This document shows, piece by piece, positions 43,388 through 53,421 of a stretch of 64,000 nt of DNA. Made by a program: the position numbers and the translations under genes. This DNA is from Spongilla lacustris. Taxonomy: Eukaryota; Porifera; Demospongiae; Spongillida; Spongillidae. Numbering within the stretch: position 1 is the first letter of the stretch; each line of letters opens with the position of its first letter. Under the pieces are notes generated by a model. That model was not told where the DNA came from. It saw only the letters and a list, made by a program, of their open reading frames with translations, and ran no database searches. The stretch covers positions 3,272,220 through 3,336,219 of the forward strand of contig OX442435.1 of NCBI GenBank assembly GCA_949361645.1, in the 5' to 3' direction.

Positions 43388-44323
43388 CAGGTGTGTATGT
43401 ATGCATACATACACACATGCATGGATATGTGGAAGAGGAAAGGGGGTTGGATACACATCAACAACTGAAATGGTATCAAAGAAATACTAGGTTTGAACTC
43501 AGTGACTTACTTGAACGCTGCCCTTGGTAATATCCATGGCAATTGAACTGCATGCATAATACCAAGCCTCTAGCAGTTTTTTGGGCGCAAGCACTTTAAG
43601 CACAGAGAGTCTTTGTACCTTAGTTTATATCTCCTATGAAGCTTCACCTCCCGTAGGCAGAGGGCACAGAAGGCAACACCCAGCACACCACATATAAGCA
43701 GACTTAGCAGAGACAGCAGGATCGGGACGAGCAAGAGGGGCTGGACTTGGTAGGCATGTCTCACAGTCCATGGGATCACCGGAGATGCTTGAGAAGGATA
43801 GGGTGCACTCTCTGGACTGATTTATGGGGGCAGAACATGTCCATTGACTCCACTGAGACCATACATAGATTGCTCCACACATGCAAAAAGAGTCACCCCA
43901 AAGGATAGGAAGAGCTTATGTATATGAATGGAACCCAAAATGCTCTGTGAAAGTTGGAGGGAAGCGGGAGGGAGAGAAAGAGGGAGGGAGAAAGAGGGAG
44001 GGAGAAAGAGGGAGAGAGAGGAGGGAGGGAGAGAGAGAGGGGCTTAAAGGAAAGGGAAAAAGAAATGAGAAAAGGAAAAGAGGAAGCTTAGGAAGGAAGT
44101 CAGAAGATCATAACAAAGTTGGAGGGACAAATGTTACCTTGACAGCAGGGTGTCTGGGGTATCTTCGACACCACTTGACTTTGATTGCCGCAGTTGAAGC
44201 AGTGGATGGGTCAAAGTTCACAGGAGGTACAACGCATGAGCGGCTCCTCATCTGAGAGGTAGTGTTGCAGGGGGGGAGGGGGGGACCCAGGGTGACCAGC
44301 TGGTCCAATCAAAAGTGGGGGAT
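42846..44323 (-). CDS. TSP1-repeat transmembrane protein (upstream exons not identified)
   Basis: Three exons are supported. 44323-44138 encodes a thrombospondin type 1 repeat (DWTSWSPW, then MRSRSCVV, donor AAG then GTAACA). About 43872-43619 encodes a second repeat (VWSQWSQWTCS, then SREC), then a membrane span (LLLVPILLSLLSLLICGVLG) and a basic stop-transfer tail (REVKLHRRYKLR). 43330-42846 encodes the cytoplasmic tail (NWEQQTQRPSL, ending SDDEGDEVTVI). It is a type I surface protein, probably adhesive. The W and C halves of repeat 1, the repeat-2 and membrane segments, and the two halves of the tail each lie in adjacent frames. Two of these breaks fall in poly-C. They may be sequence errors or real decay. 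The phase of the last junction fits. Confidence 0.6.
43343..43383. repeat. (GT)n microsatellite next to a splice acceptor
   Basis: About 20 GT units on the plus strand, which become a CA tract immediately upstream of the minus-strand acceptor TTTCTAG ending at 43331 of the TSP1 gene. Confidence 0.9.
43965..44100. repeat. GA-rich low-complexity tract
   Basis: Purine-only runs (GGGAGGGAGAAAGAGGGAGG type) between TSP1 exons, in the intron of that gene. Confidence 0.8.
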
Positions 44324-44929
44324 CTGTCATGCAAAAATTGATCCGGGTAAAAAGTGATCCAGCCGGATAACTTTTAGTTGCAATCATTGATCCAGCCGGA
44401 TCACTTTTGGCTGCAAAAAAGTAATCCGCCTCTGCAAAAAGTGATCCGGGTACAAATTCTCATCGATACCAGTTTGCTTTGATGATTTTATACTATTAAT
44501 AATATACTAATGGGCCGGGCTCCATTTCACCAGTTGTTGTTCACTTCTGTATAAAAAGTATACACATGTGTAAGGACAAATCCATTGCGTACTGATCCTG
44601 ATGGAAAACAGCATGCGCACATGAATGTATGATGAAAAAAATAAGGGATTGAAGCCTTTAGAATTGGCACACTGTGGTAATCTAATTTCAGTGGTTATCC
44701 AAAATAACTGCTAAGGAAGCATGTGCAATGTTCCAAGGGCACAGCCATCAATCTCTAATCAACCAATGGAATGACAGCAGATTTGCTGACCTGTGCTCGT
44801 AGTTGTTTCCCATTGGTGGACTTACGTGTACAAATTATATCATTGCATGTTGTGTTGAATCAGTTGGTTTGTATTACAGTGTGCATGTATGCAGTTGTGA
44901 GATTGATCCAACCAGGCCTGCAGTGATTC

Positions 44930-45307
44930 TTCGTGGTAGCTAGATTGCATTAATCTAGAATGGCCTGTCTGAGACCAAATTAATAGCATTGCGCATGTCC
45001 ACCTTTACTACTGCAAAATCATCATCATCCCAGTGCTTATCCATGCATGCCCTGAGGCCATGTACTACCTTCTCAGATCCTGAAGCACAGGCTACCCCAA
45101 ACTGAAGGGGCTGAAAAACATTCTGTGGCCTTGTACTTTATCGAGGAACACAAGCACTTCCCAGTTAACCTCCTCAAAGCTTCCCCAAGGTCTGATGTCA
45201 GGGAGACAGCCAGGTTTGGATCTGTTCAGGGCAGTCAAACTGCCACCAGACAGAAACATGGAGACAAAAGAGGGTGCCTTGCCAGATGACAGGAGATTGA
45301 CTTTCAA
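44930..45307 (-). pseudogene. Reverse-transcriptase remnant (fingers and palm start)
   Basis: The minus strand reads FLSGGSLTALNRSKPG, then DIRP. After one frame change it reads GVACASGSEKVVHGLRACMD and FAVVKVDMRNAINLVS. The last piece is RT motif A (VKVDMRNA with the first catalytic Asp). This RT family, with LxALxK, then RPIAVG, then GSEK, is common in sponge and cnidarian genomes. Motifs B-C (YxDD) are not present here. Confidence 0.65.
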
Positions 45308-46556
45308 TTATCAATATGTGTGTGGATGCCATAACATTTTGTAGTGCAGTCATCATGGTGGGTATTTCCTTAATTTCATATCGGCAAGGTTAGAGGTGGC
45401 GCTTACCTCTGACCTTGCCCAAGATGACTCCCTGCCTTTATATGGGCACCAATACGGGCAAGACTCAAGAAATACATCCCGTAGTCTGTTGTGGCAGGAG
45501 ACCACGTCATTTCTATGCTTGCAAGCAGGTTAATGCATGATGACCCAAGGGTCCAATCAGGGAAAGGGACAGTATGGACATTTGGCACGTTGGGAGACAT
45601 CAATGGCCTGAAATTCAGAGGGGTCAAGATGGAGTTTGATCCCTGGCGCTGGGAGAGCTTGGAGTCTATAAGACTACTAGCTGAAATAAACAATTATGAG
45701 TAACATGCAGAAGTTGAAAGAAAAAATGATTTGTCCAACTGTCATGTTTCTCCACTGTCATGATTCTTCACTGTATTTAGTGCGTCTTTTACAGAGCTAT
45801 AAATGTAATCTATCCGGTCCGCTGCTGTAAAATGGTCCAGGACACGAATCTACTGTCCACCCCCCTTGTTTATCAGTCTTGTTGACGTTGTTGATGTGAT
45901 ATGAATAGTAATAGCTCATTTATGAATATAAATCCATGCATACTACCGCCCCTATTTGTAACCTGTTCTAAGAAACAGGGTGGTTTGGCAACCTCAGTCA
46001 CACCCTCAATGGCAAACGAATTTTATGCATGCAGTAGCATTAATTTGATGCTCATAACTGAAATACAAGTAAAAAATAAAAACTGGTGGAAGAGATTTAC
46101 TCAAATGTTTTTGAATGGTTCACCTCTTTATACAAAACCAATTTATCTATATTAATACAGTACAAACACAGTTATGGTGTTGCACTGCTCAGATCATAGG
46201 CAATAAATTTAAGCTTACATGGTGTAGATATCATACATATGCATAGTTATATAAAGCATTTTTATAATTTGTAATCATCCATGTGCAATAATATTATTGT
46301 GTTATATATTATAATTATAACCATTTAGGTCTCGTAGCTTAACATACATGTATATAAATTATTATTATTATAAGTATTGCATGTACTTTATTGGAATCTG
46401 CAGCCAGAATGTGTTAATTTTATCCGTTGGCTGGATGGACAGCTGAGCGGTGATGTCAGGTACTGCGAACTGTGTCTGGGGCCGAGAGATATGTATTTAA
46501 CCACAAATCTGATAGATAATCAATCACTCATCCACGCAAACAAGTTACAACTCCCC
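45308..46556. other. Intergenic sequence upstream of RPS26
   Basis: A 96-codon minus-strand ORF at 45693-45403 and an overlapping plus-strand ORF at 45491-45703 remain unassigned. The last about 180 bp are the probable 5' UTR and promoter of RPS26. No TATA box or RP-type initiator could be fixed with confidence. Confidence 0.4.
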
Positions 46557-47805
46557 ATGGTAAGCTATGGTACTGATAGTTTTTATTTTTATTTCTCAGT
46601 CATACTTAGACTTCAAAAAGGCGAAACAACGGACGGTCTAAACATGGCCGCGGACACGTTCGCTATGTACGTTGTTCTAATTGCGCCAGATGTGTTCCGA
46701 AGGTTAGTTGTTAATAATGACACAGACTGATCCAGTAGATGCAGTATACATGTATGTCCTCTTCAGGATAAGTCAATACAAAAGTTTATAATTCGAAATC
46801 TGGTGGAAGCAGCTGCAGTACGAGATCTTCGTGACGCTTCTGTTTATGAAGGTGAACAAATGAATCTTAAGGTATTTAGAGAGTACTGGGATTGACACCT
46901 GTTTTGCTTGTATCAAGTTGTATGTAGTACACATACAACGAGTAAGAGTACACTAACTTGATACTTGCAAGCAAAAGAGGTGTTGATGATTCCGTATGTA
47001 CAAATAGGAATCCCGCCCTGCCGAAGAACAATCAAACATGGCATGGTGCGCGTTTTTAGGTACAACATTTGATTATATGCAACAAGGACTGGGAACAAGT
47101 TAAGTCAAGTTACATTCCACTGATGGGAATAATTATTCGTGTTTCGTGCATTTTGTACCTGAAAGTTTTATTTTCGAGTGCAAGCTGCGGGGTGGGCATA
47201 TGCTAATAACCTTTTAGAAACGAGACATTTTCGTTTTTATCTCAGTAGACTGCAAATTAAAAGATCGCTAGGTTAGAATCCTCCATTAATATTTCTCCAC
47301 GAAAGTGTTAAGAACGCGTCAAATTCGGGATGTTCGCAGAGTACTATTGATACCCAGACCCCAGCAGCGGATGGATTACCTCACCGCTACGCGCGTTCAA
47401 GTAGCAGTGACGTAATTAACTAAGCCTTAGACGCTTTGACAAGTACTCAGTGCATATAACGCTGCATGTTGATGTTAGGTTGTACCGGCAATCTACATAT
47501 AGAATGCTGGAGCTGAAATCCGCTTTTGCAAATCATAGACATTGTTGTGTGGGCGTGGCTATATTAATCTTTGGCAGCAATCGTCTTTTGCAAATTTTAA
47601 TACGCCACTGGGATGGGATTGACAAACTTAAACATTCTTTCCTTGCACAAATATAGTGGTTTAAAACAAATTCTCGGACAAAAGAATGTGTTTATTGCAT
47701 GGTTGGTCAGATATCTAAGAGAATGCAGATGCACATTAGTTTGCTACAGGTACCACTCGTTGGCAGAATTTTATTTTCCTCCCCCCCCCCCCCCCCTTCC
47801 CCCCC

Positions 47806-47836
<31 letters not shown>

Positions 47837-48155
47837 AAAAAAAAAAAAAAAACTCTTGCAGGATATGCCCTCCCTAAACTGTATGCAAAGTTGCAATACT
47901 GTGTGAGCTGCGCTATCCACTCCAAGATTGTCAGAAACCGGTCCAAGAAGCAGCGCAGGGAACGTCTCCCTCCACCACGCTTCAGGCCAACTAAGGTGCT
48001 GCTTTATGCTCATATAGAGATGCATTCTGGCCTTAACCTTGCTATTTCAGGGTGATGATAATCCTGATATTGCGGCACTTGGAGAAAAAACACAGCGTGA
48101 GATAAAGAAGGACATGAGCTCCGTTCATACAGGACCGATATCGGCACCGCACTAA
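46557..48155 (+). CDS. RPS26: 40S ribosomal protein S26 (eS26)
   Basis: Five coding exons: 46557-46559 (just the ATG), 46610-46702, 46767-46851, 47862-47995 and 48051-48155. They join in frame to 139 residues. Conserved blocks are [15 protein letters not shown], the zinc-binding [48 protein letters not shown] and PPPRFRP. All are hallmarks of eS26, a small-subunit protein at the mRNA exit channel. An initiator codon alone at the end of exon 1 is common in ribosomal protein genes. Introns are 50, 64, 1010 and 55 bp. The last exon replaces the usual short Pro-rich end with a charged tail ([20 protein letters not shown], ending SAPH). If the last intron (donor GTGCTG) were retained the tail would be a different 20 residues and a stop. 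Confidence 0.9.
47780..47852. repeat. Poly-C then poly-A tract in RPS26 intron 3
   Basis: Runs of C broken by TT, then about 26 A, end 9 bases before the exon 4 acceptor (CTCTTGCAG). Confidence 0.9.
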
Positions 48156-48839
48156 TGACAATCAGAGTCAAACTGACACTGTCAGCCAGCTGCAGCAAAG
48201 CACATGCATGCACTAATTGGATTTTTTATTTTTTTTTGTGCAACAAAGATGACGTGTCAGGGAATATATGTACATTGTGTAAAGTCCCTCCCTATGATTT
48301 GAAGCGTGATGAATACAATTAGGAAGACACTGCCATAAGTCTTAGTCTTAGACACATTACATTAGCAAACGTATAACGTAATTGGATAGAGCCGGTGAAT
48401 ACCTACAAAACAGTGAAACTGCCGACGCTAATACCGGTATTAGAATGCTTAGACACTGAAAAGTGGCATCCTGGCTACTGGATTATTCACAGACACACTA
48501 TATGAAATATTGTTTTGCTTTTGATAACAAGAAGAATTAATTGGTGCTGGATTAAAAACAAATTGCATATTAAACATAGGTTATAAGGTAAAAGGCTCAT
48601 CTTTGAAAAAGAACTTTGCAGCCATCTTATTAACCATGCACTTTATTAATAACCTTAACTGAATACAAGTACAAGACGGTCCCTCATATCAGCGGTATAA
48701 AACTATAATTATTTTTTTATTTTAGTTTGTTTTTATTTTTTATATATTTTTAAATTTATTTATTATTTTTGTACAGACGCAACAATAACTACACACAAGT
48801 CACAAAACAGCATACAAACTCAAATGTATTCCTGATGAG
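48156..48839. other. 3' flank of RPS26, no gene
   Basis: AT-rich DNA with a T-rich stretch near 48715-48770. Nothing supported. Confidence 0.5.
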
Positions 48840-49090
48840 GGCAGGAAAGTCTGCATAAAATAGCCCTCAGTCACATTTGCCCTAACCAAATGGAGATTGA
48901 GCCGGCCATACAGCTCGGACAACACCACGGATTTGGGCCTGGAAGAAAGTGGCTAGGCGAGAGGCCAACATGGAAAATGCCTCCAAAGCCTCCTTCCCCC
49001 ATGCTCCGTACGTTTCCACCACCAGAGGGATACAGATCCACCCTAGATCGCTACACTTCGCATCATTAGCATCATGCTTTCGGAGCTCAG
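48840..49090 (-). pseudogene. RT-family element C-terminal remnant
   Basis: The minus strand reads KHDANDAKCSDLGWICIPLV followed by VETYGAWGKEALEAFSMLAS. The KxxKC, GWxxxPL, VExxGxWG pattern is the C-terminal part I associate with the same RT family as 44930-45307, probably a nuclease-like domain. The family link is from memory of the motif. Confidence 0.5.
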
Positions 49091-49232
49091 TGGCATAATA
49101 ATTATTATTATGATCACAGTCATTATTATGTGCGCATCAAACAAACTTTCCCTTAAGAGGAATACATGCAGTAATGCCGGTACAACAAGTATAAAAATTG
49201 CATCCTTTCTCTGTTTGGTAACCACAAATCCC

Positions 49233-49273
49233 TAGTCTGGGGACCCTAGCATCATGCTAGGGTCCCCAGACTA
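49233..49273. mobile_element. 41-bp perfect palindrome with 9-bp target duplication
   Basis: 20-bp arms TAGTCTGGGGACCCTAGCAT and their exact complement flank a single C. ACAAATCCC lies on both sides (49224-49232, 49274-49282). It looks like two terminal repeats fused with no interior. The 9-bp duplication fits Mutator-type elements. Confidence 0.75.
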
Positions 49274-49424
49274 ACAAATCCCCACAATCCCCCTACCGCG
49301 GCAATTTTTTATTTATAAATTGTGAATGTAAGCTGCAGAAGAACATGAAGGTGGCAGTTAATTGGTAAGGATAGAGATATAGCAAATCTGCACGCACAAA
49401 AACAGAGGTCGCGGGGATTATATC

Positions 49425-49560
49425 TGAATTGGTGCGAATCAAGCGGGAAAACGTGCACGTAGTTTGTTCAACTGTATCTCCGTAACGGGTGACATACAAA
49501 TTACCGAACAGAAAAAAACAATACGTATTTGTGCACTCCTAATTTGACGCGTTTTCAACA
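49425..49560 (+). repeat. Diverged relative of the giant foldback arm
   Basis: GCGAATCAAGCGGGAAAACG, ATCTCCGTAACGG, ACATACAAATTACCGAACAG and ATTTGACGCG follow the same order and spacing as 38325-38460. There the matching pieces are GCGATTCGAGCGGGAAACGTG, TTTCTCCGTAACGG, ATTAACGAACAG and AATTTGAAGCG. Confidence 0.6.
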
Positions 49561-49800
49561 CTCGTACGTGGTGAAAATTAACCTGTTCATCCTGTTCACT
49601 CAATCGACAAGCATAACTTACAATCCTTATGCCAGCTATTGCATGCGGAAGATTGATCAAAGACATACATGTAGCAGGTCAGCAATTTAAATCCGGTTGC
49701 CCGGATTTGATTTGGTCAGTTTTAAGCGGGGAAAATGTAAAACCACCACAATAGGTTTGGCCCACTTCAAATCAGGTCATTTCACACCGGTTACAGTTGT

Positions 49801-50183
49801 TTAGCTTTTATTACAGTTATGGCGTTGTATAGTTTGGGGGCTGCAATTCAGAAGAGCAAATAATAAAAATGATTTTTCCTGTCTGCGCTGTCCACTACGA
49901 AAATCAACCCGTGAGTACCAACGAAGTAGTGTGCGCCTCCACAGTTGACGGATCTTGTCTTGCCCGCCAATGTCCCACACCGTGAACTGTACGTTGTTAA
50001 CCATTCGACGATGAAACCGATAGTTGGCACAGTGTCCACGACCGTGTTGAGCTTCAACTTGTATAGAGCTGTGGTTTTGCCGACTGCATCCAATCCCAAC
50101 ATTATAATCTTTGCTGGACGATCGGAGAGCCTTTCTATGATTTCGCGGATGGTAATTCGATTATAATTCTCATGATTAGTCAA
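49801..50183 (-). pseudogene. ARF-like small GTPase, intronless broken copy
   Basis: The minus strand carries the ADP-ribosylation factor order: [20 protein letters not shown] (G1, usually AAGKTT), PTIGFIVE (switch 1), [19 protein letters not shown] (G3, WDxGGQ) and [16 protein letters not shown]. The pieces shift frame after PTIGF and again after QLWR. The NKxD and SAK motifs are missing because homology stops after SADR. No introns interrupt it, and the N-terminus lacks the Gly2 myristoylation start. It is best read as a 3'-truncated processed pseudogene. Confidence 0.7.
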
Positions 50184-50849
50184 ATTCCCCGTGTTCGGTT
50201 ATTTTAAGACTCCAGCATACTTACGATTTTGCATCCTCAGTTGAAAATGCTATTTTTACTATACCGGTATACACAAATATGCGTATATAGTCATTTGCGG
50301 GCCAACGTGGTAGTGGCATTTACGCTATGAATAGTACACGGTTGCGACACGATGACATAAGAAATTAAATTCCAATCAAAACTACATATTATTTTCTCTG
50401 TATCTTTGCGTCATTGACAATACAAGTACAATAGAGTTCTTAAATGATAATATATTACATACATGGGATACCATGGTAACGATTGTTTGGTACTCATTCA
50501 TTATTACGTATATCAGTTTCAAGCCCAATCCAAAAATCAAAGACAGCTTTTCAATGTGATTTTTTTTATCAGTGTTTTGCATTTGCAGCCAAATATTTTG
50601 ACTCCTGGCCACATGATCTTAAACGTAAATGTTATTTTATGCTAATTTTCAGGAATATTCAATAGTAAGGCAAAATCTTTAAATCTCCCGATGATAAGAA
50701 ATAATACATGCAAAGTTACACAATATAAATGAGATACTGTGCAGTTATAGTATGCAATATTTCTAATGTATGTAGCTTTTAATGTTGATAGTACATCAAT
50801 GTTTAAAACTTTTATCATTATTGCCAGTTCTGCCATATATATGGTGAAA
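50184..50849. other. No gene recognised
   Basis: AT-rich intergenic DNA upstream of the ARF-like copy. No supported feature. Confidence 0.45.
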
Positions 50850-51116
50850 CTAACCATCAGTGCCATAAATTTCTGTTCCACAGTGATGCTTACAACCAGT
50901 GGCACCCTTAGTTTTGCAGTGGTGTTTACTTTGCTGATTGTGTTTGGTTTCACGATGATGCTTACAATCAGTTCCACCTGTTGTGCCACAGCTTTGCTTA
51001 TAATCGGTGTCCTGTTTAGTTCCACAGCGATGCTTGCACCTAGTGACATTCTTATGAATTCCACAGTGATGCTTGCATCCAGCGTCATGCTTACAAGATC
51101 CACAGTGATGATTCAA
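50850..51116 (-). CDS. Small Cys/His-rich repeat ORF
   Basis: The 88-codon ORF repeats a CKHHCG-type unit (GCKHHCGIHKNVTRCKHRCG and so on) about every 11 residues. It derives from a degenerate 33-bp DNA repeat. The encoded spacing of Cys and His could bind metal, but the complementary frame is also open (50766-51131) because of the repeat. No signal peptide or splice context is clear, so expression is uncertain. Confidence 0.3.
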   Translation of the reverse strand: MNHHCGSCKHDAGCKHHCGIHKNVTRCKHRCGTKQDTDYKQSCGTTGGTDCKHHRETKHNQQSKHHCKTKGATGCKHHCGTEIYGTDG

Positions 51117-51131
51117 ATGGCCTTATCATAA

Positions 51132-52282
51132 TAATACAAAAATATTGGTAATGATTTTGCAAATAGTTAAATTTGTGCTGCACAGAATAGTAAATTCATA
51201 ACATATAATGAGGTCCCCATTGTTTATTTAACCATCTATCTTATTTCCACTATTACAGATAGAACTGTGTTTATGAAACGGAGACTGATGAACACAGAGT
51301 GAAATGACACATGCAAGAAGCCAAAGGGAAATTATAAGGTGTTTATATGTCTAACTAGTGCTGCTTCATCATCAAACTATAAATCCCTTCACTGTTTCAC
51401 TCTTCATCTTTACATCAGTCATTACATATATGTAATGCATAAGTAATCTGCATTATTTTTAACAAATAAAAGTGATAACTGAGGTTTTGAAGCAGTATCT
51501 TAAGTACATTAAGTATTGTGCACTATGCTTAATTTATTGGACATTGGCATGGACAAATGTTCAGTTTGAAGGTTACTTTGTGAGAAAGGAGCTAAAAACT
51601 ACAACCCCTGTACAGTAGCTAGAATGAAAACACATGGATACTCATGTGACGTGTTTAAGCGATTGTAATTTTTACACACACACAAGAACAAAAACAACTG
51701 ACATGCACATGTGTATACATACATGTGCATGTATACTGGTCAGTATACATGCACACATTAACTCTGCAAAATTACTCTTGTGGCATTATAAATTTATCAA
51801 TATAAAAATAGTGCCTTATAAAAATTAATGGATCTTCGCAAGCAAATAAAAAGCTTTTGTTTTGAACTTTCAAATACGTCAATCTTTGAAAATGCTTTTT
51901 AGGCTTCTTATCTAGCTGCCATTAGTATAAAAGTTGATAACCCACGGAGTTAAAATTCCATGTTTACCCATGTACAAGCATCAACATGCTTCAAATTGGG
52001 TGTGCACAGAGTTATCCTGTAGCTAGTGAAGTGTTCAGATCTGTATTGGAAAATATGATTGAACCAAGGATAATTAATTATTACATTGATAGGAACCAAG
52101 GATAATTAATTATTACATTGATAGGAACCCATGCAGCCAGAAATTGCGGCAAGCTTATTATGCCATGATGAATTATTTATGATTGCCGAGAAGGTTGACT
52201 TGATACTGATTAAAGGAAATATCAGGCTGAGTGCATGGTTCCAGTTAGCTTTTTAATGCTGGTTGTATGTGTGTGCTGAGGG

Positions 52283-52313
<31 letters not shown>

Positions 52314-53172
52314 GGGAAGAGACATTTTTGCAAGCCTGGTAAATTTGTATTCAATATCTGGATAATTATGATATAATTACATTTGTTATTTCTCGTGATT
52401 TCTATGTTTATGTGCTGGCATATTATTTTGTATGGTCCTTCAAGCCAGGAACTCCTTGCTGTTCAATGTTGGGGCAGAATTGAATTTAGATATTTCTATT
52501 TACTACACTAATTCTAAGGTAGCACTGTATACAGGCCCAGGAGAGAGAAAGCAATTTATTCAAACTCATGTGGACACTATCAGGAAACTTGTAACAGTTA
52601 AATTTACTCTGTTCTGGCTATATCAGTGTGTGTGAAAAATGTATGACTCATATTTCAATTAAACAGAACCATCATCTGCATCTATTTTTATTTGTGGATG
52701 TCAGGCACATGCAAGACATAGTGGATCTGTGAGATCACTTGAATCTACCACTAAATGTTTCGTAAAATACATCAAATATGTTTACTGCCTTTCCGTTTTA
52801 GCAACTCCAAACTGCAGCTTGCAATGGTGTGCCTTTTCCTTGAAGCAGCAAGGATACATCTTCTGTGCAGGAAAACATAAGATGGCACAGCTCAAGCCCT
52901 AAATATATTTCAAGTTGTGCATGCACTCCTGCTCTTTTTCCATAGTCATCATAGCAGGTGGTATTTATCTCATTAATTCAGATAGCCAAGTGCAAGCAAG
53001 GGGTGATGATATTGATAGAAAACAAGCTTTATCGAGTATGGAGGCTAAGGTATAAAGTTCCATGAACTGATAGCCCGTATTTGAGCTTGAAGAAAAGAAC
53101 CCTACATCCTTGCATTGTGTCAGCGATGTCATCAGCTGAGATGGTGTTCTGCCTTATCGTAGAGCACACAGT
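51132..53172. other. Intergenic, with a 32-bp tandem duplication and a long poly-G
   Basis: An exact 32-bp duplication (52061-52092, 52093-52124) starts GAACCAAGGATAATTAATTA. A run of 29 G lies at 52284-52312. The 67-codon ORF at 52432 is unassigned. Confidence 0.6.
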
Positions 53173-53421
53173 TTAATATCCACATTGAGAGCATCTGGTT
53201 GAAGAACAAGACTGATTGCATCTTTTACATGTAGATATTGCTGATGAAGAGCCTAAGCCTGAGGAACTTAGCAAAGATAAGTATGAAGCTGTGGAGTGTT
53301 GAGAAAGTTGGAGAAGCCCAAGGCCACCTCTACTCAGACTTAGCTGTGCTTGGGGCCAGGCGATGTGAGGTATCAATGGCAGTAGTACTCTCTGTAAAGC
53401 ATCGATGTACATCAACATCAA
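53173..53421 (-). pseudogene. RT-family remnant (thumb/C-terminal part)
   Basis: The minus strand reads HIAWPQAQLSLSRGGLGLLQ followed by HSTASYLSLLSSSG. The WxxAxLSxxxGGLGL, then HSxAxYLxS pattern follows the RT domain in the family seen at 44930-45307. It is a fragment only. Confidence 0.5.

Noticed and set aside
43244..43530. Plus-strand ORFs with runs of CVCV
   Set aside because: They are translations of the (GT)n microsatellite opposite the TSP1 gene.
47699..48055. 118-codon single ORF over RPS26 exon 4
   Set aside because: It begins in the intron and reads through the poly-C/poly-A tract. The spliced RPS26 model explains the conserved part better.
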